From the NCBI GenBank assembly GCA_017509245.1, contig JAFWQC010000012.1, positions 25,259 to 89,258 of the forward strand: DNA of 64,000 nucleotides, read 5' to 3'. This document shows, in pieces, positions 35,646-43,966 of this stretch; the stretch's first letter is position 1; every line of letters starts with the position of its first letter. This DNA is from Clostridiales bacterium (GTDB taxonomy: Bacteria; Bacillota; Clostridia; Saccharofermentanales; Saccharofermentanaceae). The translations under genes were made by a program, and so were the position numbers. Below the pieces are notes generated by a model. The model was not told where the DNA came from. It saw nothing but the letters and a program-made list of their open reading frames with translations, and ran no database searches.

Positions 35646-36743
35646 ATGGCAGTATCAAAAGATAACGGTAACGGATACGACGGCAGGAAATGGAAAGTTT
35701 CCTGCTACTACACCGACTGGACCGGCGAACGTAAAAGACACGTTAAGAGGGGCTTCGATACAAGGAAAGAGGCACTTGAATACGAGCATATCTTCTTAGC
35801 CAAGAAATCCAAAGATATCAATATGAGCTTTGGCTCCTTTATCGATATCTATATGGAAGATGTAAAACCTCATCTTAAGAAAAGCACCCTCGCCAATAAG
35901 GGGCAACTCATAGAGACACACATCAGACCTTACTTTCAAAATTTCAGCCTCGCGGAGATCACTTCAACACACATCCTTCAGTGGCAGAACGAACTTCTCC
36001 GTAAGAGAGATGCTGACGGTAAAGGTTATTCCGAGACATATCTTCGGAGTATCAACAACCAGCTGACGGCTATCTTCAACCACGCGGTCAAGTACTACGA
36101 TCTTCCGAAGAATCCCTGTTACGCATTTAAGAAGCTCGGTAAGTCCACAGCACCTGAGATGCTCTTCTGGACGAAGGACGAATACCTTAAATTCTCGGAT
36201 GCGATTAAGGACAAGCCAATGTCGTATTACGCATTCCAGATCCTTTACTGGACGGGAATCCGTTCCGGTGAACTTCTGGCACTCACCAGAGAGGATTTCG
36301 ATCTTGAGAAGCGGACTCTTCGGATTAACAAGACATATCAGGTCGTAAACGGAGAAGAGATGACCACATCTCCAAAGACCGAGAAGAGTAACCGCACGGT
36401 TGAGCTCCCTCAGTTTCTCTGTGATGAGATGCAGGATTACTTCGATTCGATATATAAGATCGACCCGAAGAGCAGGCTCTTCCCAATCTCAAAACATTTT
36501 CTTCATCACGAAATGGACAGGGGATCACAGGCAGCCGGCGTGAAGCGCATAAGGATACACGACCTGAGACATTCAAGCTGCGCGCTCCTTATCGAACTAG
36601 GATATTCACCGATACAGATCGCGGACAGACTCGGTCACGAGACCAGCACTGTCACAGAACGTTATTCTCATCTTTATCCGTCAGTTCAGAGAAACATGGC
36701 TGACAAGTTGAACGAAACATTTATCACATCACAGGAGGATTAA
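35646..36743 (+). CDS. int: Tyrosine integrase of element 1
   Basis: Site-specific recombinase. An N-terminal arm-binding region (KWKVSCYYTDWTGE) is followed by a SAM-like core-binding domain and the catalytic domain with Arg in TGIRSGELLAL, Lys in KTEKSNRT, His-x-x-Arg in HDLRHSS, His in LGHE and the nucleophile Tyr in ERYSHLYP. 365 aa, complete and expected active. Related to the second integrase at 59081. Confidence 0.95.
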   Translation: MAVSKDNGNGYDGRKWKVSCYYTDWTGERKRHVKRGFDTRKEALEYEHIFLAKKSKDINMSFGSFIDIYMEDVKPHLKKSTLANKGQLIETHIRPYFQNFSLAEITSTHILQWQNELLRKRDADGKGYSETYLRSINNQLTAIFNHAVKYYDLPKNPCYAFKKLGKSTAPEMLFWTKDEYLKFSDAIKDKPMSYYAFQILYWTGIRSGELLALTREDFDLEKRTLRINKTYQVVNGEEMTTSPKTEKSNRTVELPQFLCDEMQDYFDSIYKIDPKSRLFPISKHFLHHEMDRGSQAAGVKRIRIHDLRHSSCALLIELGYSPIQIADRLGHETSTVTERYSHLYPSVQRNMADKLNETFITSQED

Positions 36744-36747
36744 CAAC

Positions 36748-37110
36748 ATGGGAAAGATCTACGGAAAAGTTGAAGTTAAGAAAAAGCCCAAGAAGAAAAA
36801 GAATGAACATAACAGGCACAGAGATGTGATCCTGAACTTCCGGGTTTCACCGAAAGAGAAGGAGATCATCGAAGCGAGAGTTGCAGTTACAGGAATGAAG
36901 AAGAGCACCTTCTTCATCCAGAGCTGTCTTTACCAGAAGATACTCGTAAAGGGAAACATCCGTACCTTCTCTGCTATGAAAGACACACTTCGTGACCTGA
37001 CAGAGAAGATTAACAGAAAGCCTGATCTGACTCAGCTCGATCCGACAGATGCGGAGAGACTGAAGACGATCTTGGAAATAACAAACTACCTGTTCGGAGA
37101 AAGGAGGTAA
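36748..37110 (+). CDS. MobC-like mobilization protein
   Basis: Lysine-rich N-terminus then a ribbon-helix-helix-like motif (LNFRVSPKEKEIIEARVAV) typical of relaxosome accessory proteins that bind oriT. 120 aa. Four bases after the integrase stop and followed by another mobilization gene, so it belongs to the transfer operon. Confidence 0.7.
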   Translation: MGKIYGKVEVKKKPKKKKNEHNRHRDVILNFRVSPKEKEIIEARVAVTGMKKSTFFIQSCLYQKILVKGNIRTFSAMKDTLRDLTEKINRKPDLTQLDPTDAERLKTILEITNYLFGERR

Positions 37111-37116
37111 CAGACC

Positions 37117-37410
37117 ATGGCACAGAGAACTTACGACGAACGTATTGCGGAACTTCAGAAAAAGCGTGATCAGCTTAAGGAGCAGGAGAAAGCCCTGATC
37201 AAGAGACAGAACGCTGAGGAACGCAAGAAGCGCACAAGAAGACTTATCGAACTCGGCGGAATCGTAGAGTCTGTTTTAGGCAGGCCCACCGTTGATGAAG
37301 ACAAGACCCGATTCCTGAATTTCCTTAAGAAGCAGGAGAATAACGGCAAATTTTTCACAAAAGCAATGAATGAAAAGGAACCCAAGAATGAAAACAATGC
37401 TGAAGGTTAA
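37117..37410 (+). CDS. Small coiled-coil mobilization protein (DUF3847-like)
   Basis: 97-aa charged protein with an N-terminal coiled coil (ERIAELQKKRDQLKEQEKAL) and the block TRRLIELGGIVESVLG. Proteins of this type sit just upstream of MobA/MobL relaxases in Firmicutes elements. Six bases after the previous gene; oriT follows. Confidence 0.65.
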   Translation: MAQRTYDERIAELQKKRDQLKEQEKALIKRQNAEERKKRTRRLIELGGIVESVLGRPTVDEDKTRFLNFLKKQENNGKFFTKAMNEKEPKNENNAEG

Positions 37411-37427
37411 GGCGTACACTACCCCAT

Positions 37428-37472
37428 CCCTTAACTTGTTAAGGGCGCACTTATATGTGGGCGGAGCCCACA
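37428..37472 (-). other. oriT of element 1 (MOBQ type)
   Basis: On the minus strand an inverted repeat TGTGGGC/GCCCACA (37456-37472) is followed by TATAAGTGCGCCCTTA; the core TAAGTGCGCCCT is 37442-37453. This is the nick-region sequence I know from RSF1010, pGO1/pSK41 and related MOBQ plasmids, with the same repeat-then-nick layout. A second perfect repeat CCCTTAAC/GTTAAGGG overlaps the other side. Confidence 0.82.
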
Positions 37473-37632
37473 TCCAGCGCGCTCTCCGAGGGGGCTTATG
37501 CAGCCGGCACCAAAGGACTTTGTCCTTGTGGAATCCTACAAGGATCTTTCAGTCCTTGACCTTGACCAAGTTTCACTTGGATGGAGTCCTGCGGACGGCT
37601 ATTTATCTAGCAATGAAAGGAGGAACCGACAG

Positions 37633-39135
37633 ATGTCAATATACCATTGCTCGATAAAGATCATCAGTCGTGCTGGTGGCAGATCCGTTATAGCATCTGC
37701 CGCATACAGGTCAGGCGAGAAGTTGTACAACGACGAGACCGGTATGACGCACGACTTCACGCGTAAAGGCGGAGTAGTAATGAATGAGATCGTCCTTCCG
37801 CCTAACGCGCCAAAGCGGTACGAGAATCGCGAAGTGCTCTGGAATGAAGTACAGCAGATCGAGAAACGATCCGATGCACAGTTCGCACGCGAGATCGAGG
37901 TCGCTCTCCCTAACGAAATGACACGTGAACAACAGGTCGAATGCGTCAGGAGTTTTATTCAAGACAACTTTGTCAAAGAGGGAATGATCGCAGACTGGGC
38001 ACTTCACGATAAAGGTGACGGAAATCCGCACGCACACATCATGCTGACACTTCGCGGCATAGATGAGCATGAGAAATGGCTACAGAAGCAGAAAACAGTT
38101 TTTGCTAACAGCAGAGATGCACAAGGCAGACCGATATATGATCCTTCTATTCCGTCTTATGATTCAAAACGGAAAGAAGAAACATCACAATATCGTATCC
38201 CTCAATTGGATAAAGACGGAAAGCAAAAAGTCAGAGTTCGCGAAGGGAAAGGAACAGAATACCTTTGGGAGAAGATATCTATTCCGGCAAACGACTGGAA
38301 CGAACATTCCAAGGCTGAGAAGTGGAGATCATCATGGGCGGAACACTGTAACAGATATCTCGATAAAGATAAACAAATAGATCACCGCAGTTACGAACGA
38401 CAGGGCTTAGATATTGAACCGACGATACACGAAGGGATAGTTGCAAGACAGATAGAAGGCGAAGGTAAGATTGCCGACAGATGCCAGATCAACAGGGAAA
38501 TAAAGGAACGCAATTCCATAAGAGAACAGATAAGAAAAACGGTATCAGAGATAACTAAACTGATCACCGAGAAAGCGAGGACAATATATGACAGATATAA
38601 AGAATTTAGAAGACATCGTGGAGATCTTGAAGTTGCAGGAGCAGATGCAGGAGATCCTGGAAAAACAACAGGCGGAGATCGAGGAATTATACAAGGAAAA
38701 CGATTCCTTGAGAGAACAGCTGGACGAATTGCTGCAATTAAACGAGCAGCTGATGAGACAGAACAAGACATTGCAAAAACAGATAAGCGAATTGAGCAAT
38801 TAAAGCAAATGATCACGGCAAAGGAGGAAACTATCAATGAACGATTCAAACGACTTAAAGATAGAAGATCTCTTATGTATAGCGGAGAAAGCTCAGGCGC
38901 AGTTGGAACTGGAAATAGCGGAGAACTCCAAAGCACAAGAGAGGATATCGAATCTTTCATCAGAGGTCTTGATACTAAAGAACGAGCTTCTGAAGAAAAG
39001 CGAGACAATAGTATCTCTGAACGAAAAGATCGAGACACTCAGCAAGAGCGATCTTCAGCTCCAAAAGAGCAAAGAACTGATGGCGGCAGGGCTGAATGCC
39101 AGAAGCGAAGCCGAGGCCATCAGGTCAGCTTGTGA
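37633..39135 (+). CDS. mobA: MobA/MobL-type relaxase
   Basis: Nicks oriT and pilots the strand into the recipient through a helper conjugation system. It opens with MSIYHCSIKIISRAGG, has the conserved SAAYRSGEKL (Tyr25 as likely nucleophile) and the metal triad motif DKGDGNPHAHIML (His133, His135). The C-terminal third is charged and low in conservation. ATG at 37633 follows AAAGGAGG; a longer frame to 37498 overlaps the oriT side and is rejected. Two further genes start inside its 3' part in another frame. Confidence 0.9.
   Translation: MSIYHCSIKIISRAGGRSVIASAAYRSGEKLYNDETGMTHDFTRKGGVVMNEIVLPPNAPKRYENREVLWNEVQQIEKRSDAQFAREIEVALPNEMTREQQVECVRSFIQDNFVKEGMIADWALHDKGDGNPHAHIMLTLRGIDEHEKWLQKQKTVFANSRDAQGRPIYDPSIPSYDSKRKEETSQYRIPQLDKDGKQKVRVREGKGTEYLWEKISIPANDWNEHSKAEKWRSSWAEHCNRYLDKDKQIDHRSYERQGLDIEPTIHEGIVARQIEGEGKIADRCQINREIKERNSIREQIRKTVSEITKLITEKARTIYDRYKEFRRHRGDLEVAGADAGDPGKTTGGDRGIIQGKRFLERTAGRIAAIKRAADETEQDIAKTDKRIEQLKQMITAKEETINERFKRLKDRRSLMYSGESSGAVGTGNSGELQSTREDIESFIRGLDTKERASEEKRDNSISERKDRDTQQERSSAPKEQRTDGGRAECQKRSRGHQVSL
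38588..38803 (+). CDS. Small coiled-coil protein nested in the relaxase gene
   Basis: 71-aa frame in the +1-shifted frame inside the relaxase gene, with a modest GCGAGG site. The product is one continuous coiled coil with leucines at heptad spacing (LQEQMQEILEKQQAEIEELY). The relaxase frame over the same bases is low-complexity, which allows dual coding. It lies just before, and in the same frame as, the next overlapping gene. Confidence 0.5.
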   Translation: MTDIKNLEDIVEILKLQEQMQEILEKQQAEIEELYKENDSLREQLDELLQLNEQLMRQNKTLQKQISELSN

Positions 39136-39853
39136 GGCGGATAGACAGGAACTGATTCGTAAAGAATCAGTTCTTGCTGACCGCGAACGCAGATTGCGCG
39201 AAAAGGAAGCTTGCCTTGACCTGGAGATCAAAACAAAAGCGGAAAATCTCATAAAAGCAGATCGTACCAGACTTGAGTGGGAATATAAATCTCGCAGACA
39301 GGATAATGATCGCCAGACCAAGTCAAAGCAGGAGGAACTTTCTAAGAAGTACAAGATCATGACTGTAACATATCAGGTTGAGTTTATGACGGTGTTGATA
39401 TACGGACTGATATCATCGATATTACAGGCAATAACAACGCCGATAATACAAGAGGATATTGTAACTTTCTTCACAGGAATATGGGAATGCATCGTAGGAC
39501 TCTATGGTCTTATAGAAAATCTCGGTCGCAATGCAGCGGGTTTGGCATATTTTATAGATACCCCGACAGCATCCGGTGTTGTGTATTGGATAGTATTAAT
39601 CGTGGTTATTGTTGTTTTGATCGGAGTGATTCTCTTTGGGTTGGGATTCGTGCTCTTCCTTTATGGGAGTTATGTTCGGGAGAATCAGTGGGACCGACAT
39701 ACGGTGATAGCGATCACTGCGGATATTGCTGTAACACTTTTCCTTGTGGAAGAGATCAGAAATATATTACCGTTGAATCTGGCTGCGCTTCAAATATTGA
39801 TATTTATAGTGTATTCATTACTTCGGATGTTGATAGTTTGTAGACATGAATAA
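38837..39853 (+). CDS. Coiled-coil membrane protein overlapping the relaxase (DUF6040-like)
   Basis: 338-aa protein. Residues 1-170 are a charged coiled coil; the rest has four hydrophobic segments (about 186-205, 215-235, 250-285, 295-335). It starts 299 bases inside the relaxase gene in a different frame, with a very strong AAAGGAGG site. Similar proteins follow relaxases in other Firmicutes elements. A role in coupling the relaxosome to the membrane is possible but not shown. Confidence 0.75.
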   Translation: MNDSNDLKIEDLLCIAEKAQAQLELEIAENSKAQERISNLSSEVLILKNELLKKSETIVSLNEKIETLSKSDLQLQKSKELMAAGLNARSEAEAIRSACEADRQELIRKESVLADRERRLREKEACLDLEIKTKAENLIKADRTRLEWEYKSRRQDNDRQTKSKQEELSKKYKIMTVTYQVEFMTVLIYGLISSILQAITTPIIQEDIVTFFTGIWECIVGLYGLIENLGRNAAGLAYFIDTPTASGVVYWIVLIVVIVVLIGVILFGLGFVLFLYGSYVRENQWDRHTVIAITADIAVTLFLVEEIRNILPLNLAALQILIFIVYSLLRMLIVCRHE

Positions 39854-39903
39854 ATTGAATAGTGGTGAAGAATTTGATGAAAAATATTTTGTGGAGAAAA
39901 ATG

Positions 39904-39979
39904 GTGTGTCCCATAGAAAAACAAGTTCTAAGCATTGAAAATGCGCGGTTTACTTTTAGAGGTTGTCCCATATGGGACA
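39904..39979. promoter_or_regulatory. Palindromic operator candidate upstream of the XRE-TM gene
   Basis: TGTCCCATATGGGACA (39964-39979) is a perfect 16-bp palindrome and a half copy TGTCCCATA lies at about 39908. A third, spaced copy is at 57710-57727 in element 2. The gap 39854-40051 holds nothing else recognised. Confidence 0.6.
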
Positions 39980-40051
39980 GGAAAGTGTCTCTTGAAAACT
40001 GGTTTTTGATACCATAGACTGAAAACATAATAATTCGTGGAGGGGTCTAAG

Positions 40052-40651
40052 TTGTCAGGCTTGAGAATTAAACAATACAGAGAGAACAATAATTATTCTC
40101 AAGAGGATTTAGCAGGATTCCTTGGTGTAACAAGACGCACGATTTCTAGATGGGAGCAAAATAAGTCGAAACCCAATGCTGATGAACTAAGTAGAGTTGC
40201 TAAATTTATCGGTGTCTCTGAGGAAGAACTTTTAAGCGAAGATGACACAGCGTGTTCTACTAATGTTCTCGAAAGGATATCTGACAGCGTTGATAACCTT
40301 GTATCGGGGCAGGAGACTATTAATGAATCAATAGTGTCGAAACATGATGAATACAGCAAGAAACAGGATGAACTTATAAAGGAATTACAGGCGCAGAATA
40401 AGCAATTATTGTCCAAGCTCGATGAACAATCAAAAGCGGTTGAATCATACAAGAAGGAATTAGATTTGAGTGTCGCAGAACTCCGGCACAAAAAGATTAG
40501 GACGACAATTATTGCTGTTACGTGTCTTATTATTTTGATAATAGTAATCCTGACATGGCTGTTTATAGTAAATCATGGGCTGTCAAACAGAAAATATATA
40601 GAGGGAACACCGGTTATTAGTGAGCAGACTTCATTAGATTCAAATTATTAA
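40052..40651 (+). CDS. Membrane-anchored XRE regulator
   Basis: N-terminal helix-turn-helix (QYRENNNYSQEDLAGFLGV), then a long coiled coil (about residues 80-150), one transmembrane helix (TTIIAVTCLIILIIVILTWL) and a short outer tail. The TTG at 40052 with GGAGGGG six bases upstream is preferred over a GTG at 40037 inside that site. The layout suggests membrane sensing linked to the secreted proteins encoded next; the palindrome upstream may be its operator. Confidence 0.78.
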   Translation: MSGLRIKQYRENNNYSQEDLAGFLGVTRRTISRWEQNKSKPNADELSRVAKFIGVSEEELLSEDDTACSTNVLERISDSVDNLVSGQETINESIVSKHDEYSKKQDELIKELQAQNKQLLSKLDEQSKAVESYKKELDLSVAELRHKKIRTTIIAVTCLIILIIVILTWLFIVNHGLSNRKYIEGTPVISEQTSLDSNY

Positions 40652-40669
40652 AGCCAGGAGGTAACTATT

Positions 40670-41261
40670 ATGAAGAAGATGTTGGCAATCCTATTGACAA
40701 TTGCAACTTTGTGTGTTATGGGGGGGGTGGGCTAACCCTAAGACTAATTCAGATGAGGGTGAGTATAGCCTTATCAAATATCTTGAGACACACGAGGTTG
40801 ATAGTTACGCGGAGTTCCAGGAGGTAATTCGTTCAGTTTCACCGGAGTCTGTTGATGATATAGATCCAGATTCTGTTACAGATTTTAGCATCGATATTGA
40901 TTATGATAATCGAGTTGTATCTGTTACAACTATAGGAGAATCGATTATTACCTCTACGGATACAAGCAATACTGCTTCACAATCGTATTATAACGATCTT
41001 TCTATAAAAATTTTTACGATAAGTGTTACTGGTAAGTTTAGGTATTCGACAGGCTCTTGCACTACATTAACTGCAAGCGGATCTTTTTCGAAACCGTTTT
41101 ATAGTACATGGACAAGTACACCTACCATATCTTCGGGAAATCTAAGTCCTTCAGTAGCATATGCAAGAATCTCAGGTACAGCGACAAGTGGATCTAGTAG
41201 CATTAGTTATTCACTTAGACTAACGTGTAATGATTCCGGGCAGTTTGGAACTACCACTTAA
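40670..41261 (+). CDS. Secreted protein interrupted at a G8 tract (phase-variable or frameshifted)
   Basis: AGGAGG and an ATG at 40670 open a signal peptide (MKKMLAILLTIATLCVM), which then meets eight G residues (about 40720-40727) and a stop eight bases later. The frame shifted by one base continues from WANPKTNSDEG to 41261. Removing one G would join signal peptide and mature protein into one chain of about 196 aa. The mature part is Ser/Thr-rich, beta-like, with two cysteines. Either homopolymer phase variation, a pseudogene or a sequencing error. Confidence 0.65.
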
Positions 41262-41269
41262 CATAAAAA

Positions 41270-41303
41270 GTTGCCCGCGAAGTTTGGCGACCAGACGGGC
41301 AAC
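41270..41303. other. Stem-loop after the G-tract gene
   Basis: GTTGCCCG/CGGGCAAC with an 18-base loop. A run of five A precedes it and no T run follows on the plus strand, so as a terminator it would face the minus strand, where no gene is seen. Confidence 0.5.
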
Positions 41304-41562
41304 TCGTTAAGAAAATAAGAAAACATCGAGTAGGAGTTTCCTGATCGAGTGCTCTCTATATTTGAAGTATAGCACCTCTGATCAGTGTAAACAAGGAATT
41401 GCCGTGGCTTTGTTTATGGAGGTGCAGACCCATGTGGTAGATAGTTTGTTAGTAAATAATGAAGGATCTTTGATGGCTGAATGGACAAGCATATTTCCTG
41501 GGTTGAATCGTGATTGTATCATCAGCCTGAAAAACACTATTCACAACATAGTGGAGGTTTTT

Positions 41563-41970
41563 ATGAGAAGTATTACAAGGAAAATGCTACTGGTTTTATT
41601 GTCAGCGATTTTTGTTCTTGGATCTGCATTTACAATTTCAAGTGCAGCATCAAATTCGGCAAATTTCCATTTGCAGTACACAAATTCTTCGTACAACAAC
41701 ATTACAAGTGTATCGAGGGACATTTATGTATCCGGTGCTGGATACGATGTAACTGTTACTGAACTATCTGGAACTGCTACATACAGATCAGTCACAGTAT
41801 CATGCCCATATGCGACAGGTACACCATATACATTCACAACTACAGGTACAAAGCATTTTGGTTATAATGGTGCTCCTGCTGGACAGAATTATGTTACATT
41901 CACTTTTACTCTGAACTATACTCCTAATAATGGAACTGCTGTAGCACGAGGGACAGTATCAAAGTGCTAA
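41563..41970 (+). CDS. Small secreted protein
   Basis: 135-aa protein with a clear signal peptide (MLLVLLSAIFVLGSAFTISSAAS, cleavage near residue 29). The mature part is rich in Thr, Ser, Asn and Tyr, predicted beta-rich, and ends in Cys. ATG follows GTGGAGG. No family recognised. General composition resembles the G-tract protein just upstream, so the two may be related cargo. Confidence 0.7.
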   Translation: MRSITRKMLLVLLSAIFVLGSAFTISSAASNSANFHLQYTNSSYNNITSVSRDIYVSGAGYDVTVTELSGTATYRSVTVSCPYATGTPYTFTTTGTKHFGYNGAPAGQNYVTFTFTLNYTPNNGTAVARGTVSKC

Positions 41971-41994
41971 TGAATAGCAGAGGAGTAAACTTTG

Positions 41995-42022
41995 TCAAGA
42001 GCAACCTTATGGTTGCTCTTGA
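41995..42022 (+). terminator. Terminator after the secreted protein gene
   Basis: Perfect 12-bp stem TCAAGAGCAACC/GGTTGCTCTTGA with a 4-base loop, followed by TTTAT. Confidence 0.75.
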
Positions 42023-42034
42023 TTTATAACTAAG

Positions 42035-43195
42035 ATGAAGGTTGATAAGGTATATATGATAAATAAAAGAACACTAACAACAATAATATTATTGATTCTT
42101 TCTGTTATTATCACAGCTTGTCGTCCAGGTCCCTTAGTTGACAAAATGGTGGTGAAGGGGGAAAGTTCAGATTACATATATACATTATATGATAATTTGG
42201 ATCTGTCTCATACAGTAGAGTTATATCAGAATCTTGATAGTTCATATTGCTCGTATAGGGCGGAAGGTATACCGCTGGTTCCTTTATCTGAAACTGATAT
42301 TGATGAGTACTATAGATGCTTAGAATCGATATATGATAATATAAACAGAGAATATATTGCTAAGAATTCAGAAAGCAACACTTTAGTGTTAAATTATGAT
42401 GATGGAACGATATGTGGCGAATATCTTCATTCGGTTGTGCATATTAATACAGGTAGAATTGCTTCTGCTAAAGGAGAAGCATTTAGACCTAGTTTTGTTC
42501 CAGAATTTCAATCTGTAGATGAAGAATTCTGTATAAATGAATTTGATGAGCACCAAAATGAGTGCTATGAACTGCTTGATGGACAGGTAGTTATATCTGA
42601 TATTATTGCATATAACAATAGTGTGCTTCATAGTATTCATATTCCATATATGGATCAAAATATTGATCTTTATACTCAGAAAATCAAAGTATTCGGGATT
42701 GGAAGTGGGAAAAAGGTTATAGCATGTTATTCTCAGGCGGAAGTAGCAGGTATGCCTGTTGACAATGAGAACGGGTATTACTCGGATCAAACAGATGTTA
42801 TCCCTTCCTCTTGGCGTTGTGTGACTTTTTATGTTGCACCGGGTGTCATAGATGTTGTTGATATTTTTCGAGGAATCAACAATATTTCTGTTTCTGAGGA
42901 TATATCGATAAACTTTTATGTTGAACAGGTATTGCAAATAGTAAGCGATCACCTTCCGAAAAAACAACTATTTGTCGTTTATAAAATTGAATTCCTTTAT
43001 GCATATTACCCGATTGAACTGTATGAGGGGTTATATTTAGATGAGATACCCGTTCAATGGAATGATGCTTATCTGCTATATCCAATGTGGAAGATTAATA
43101 TATATGATGCTAAGGCGGAAGAAACTCATTCTTTTTTCGTAGATCCTTCTACTGGAGAACTTAATGAATATCGAACGATAAATCCGGGGTATTGA
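42035..43195 (+). CDS. Putative lipoprotein of unknown function
   Basis: N-terminal signal with lipobox IITAC (Cys29). The mature part (about 355 aa) is acidic and rich in Tyr and Ile; no family recognised. The first ATG (42035) lacks a good ribosome site, while one at 42056 has AAGG five bases upstream, so the latter may be the true start. Four bases ahead of a membrane-protein gene, suggesting a three-gene unit with 43199 and 43944. Confidence 0.65.
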   Translation: MKVDKVYMINKRTLTTIILLILSVIITACRPGPLVDKMVVKGESSDYIYTLYDNLDLSHTVELYQNLDSSYCSYRAEGIPLVPLSETDIDEYYRCLESIYDNINREYIAKNSESNTLVLNYDDGTICGEYLHSVVHINTGRIASAKGEAFRPSFVPEFQSVDEEFCINEFDEHQNECYELLDGQVVISDIIAYNNSVLHSIHIPYMDQNIDLYTQKIKVFGIGSGKKVIACYSQAEVAGMPVDNENGYYSDQTDVIPSSWRCVTFYVAPGVIDVVDIFRGINNISVSEDISINFYVEQVLQIVSDHLPKKQLFVVYKIEFLYAYYPIELYEGLYLDEIPVQWNDAYLLYPMWKINIYDAKAEETHSFFVDPSTGELNEYRTINPGY

Positions 43196-43198
43196 TTT

Positions 43199-43966
43199 AT
43201 GAATGTAAGAGACAAAAGAATCGATCCCATATACTTTTTAGTTGCTGGCTTGGTGTTAGTGTCGATTTTTAAGACGGTATCGGCGGGCTATTGTAGTTTC
43301 TTTGATAATGGTTTCTCTATCAATTGTTTAGAGCCATTTATAGCAATTGCTAACACTTGGGAAATAATACCCTTAACTATTGCAGGGACAATCTTTAATA
43401 CGATAATGTTCAAGCGAAAAGGTGATGTAAGAAGAAATCAATGGGATATGTTTAGTCACTTCGTGTACAGTGGATTATTTGTTGTAGTCATTATTATTCT
43501 GTTATTTTTATTTGTTATTCCTGTTGCTTATGTGGGACGCAAATGGAGTTTTTCCTGTATAAAAAACAGGATAGGCATACCAGTATATTTATATACACAA
43601 AAGACACCCGTGGTATCCTTTGTATATAGTATTTTGTTGGTTTATGCTTTGATAAACATGTTTTCTCTTGTTGTAAAATTTTGTACCATTATAAATAAAA
43701 GAACATATGGAATAACAATGATAGCTATAATATCGGCTTTAAATATATATTCGTGTTATAAAGGTTATGTTTGGAAGTGGATTTTGCCGTTGTCTAATGC
43801 CAATCTTGCCGAACATTACGAAGCTATTTATATCGGAAGTGTTTTCCCGTTGTGGTATTCATTTTTATACTTTGGATTTATATGTTTGCTGATTACTTGC
43901 CTTGTGCAAGGACATAAACACAAAGTTACGAAGGAGACCTCAAATGAACAAGAAAAGATTAACTAA
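43199..43966 (+). CDS. Polytopic membrane protein of unknown function
   Basis: 255 aa with about six hydrophobic segments (roughly 12-28, 48-70, 88-112, 138-162, 172-190, 214-240). No signature motif recognised. It looks like an ABC-2-like permease in size and helix number, but no ATPase gene is near. It overlaps the next gene by 23 bases. Confidence 0.6.
   Translation: MNVRDKRIDPIYFLVAGLVLVSIFKTVSAGYCSFFDNGFSINCLEPFIAIANTWEIIPLTIAGTIFNTIMFKRKGDVRRNQWDMFSHFVYSGLFVVVIIILLFLFVIPVAYVGRKWSFSCIKNRIGIPVYLYTQKTPVVSFVYSILLVYALINMFSLVVKFCTIINKRTYGITMIAIISALNIYSCYKGYVWKWILPLSNANLAEHYEAIYIGSVFPLWYSFLYFGFICLLITCLVQGHKHKVTKETSNEQEKIN

Noticed and set aside
41270..41303. Terminator for the G-tract gene
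   Set aside because: The stem is good but no T run follows on the plus strand, so reported only as a stem-loop.
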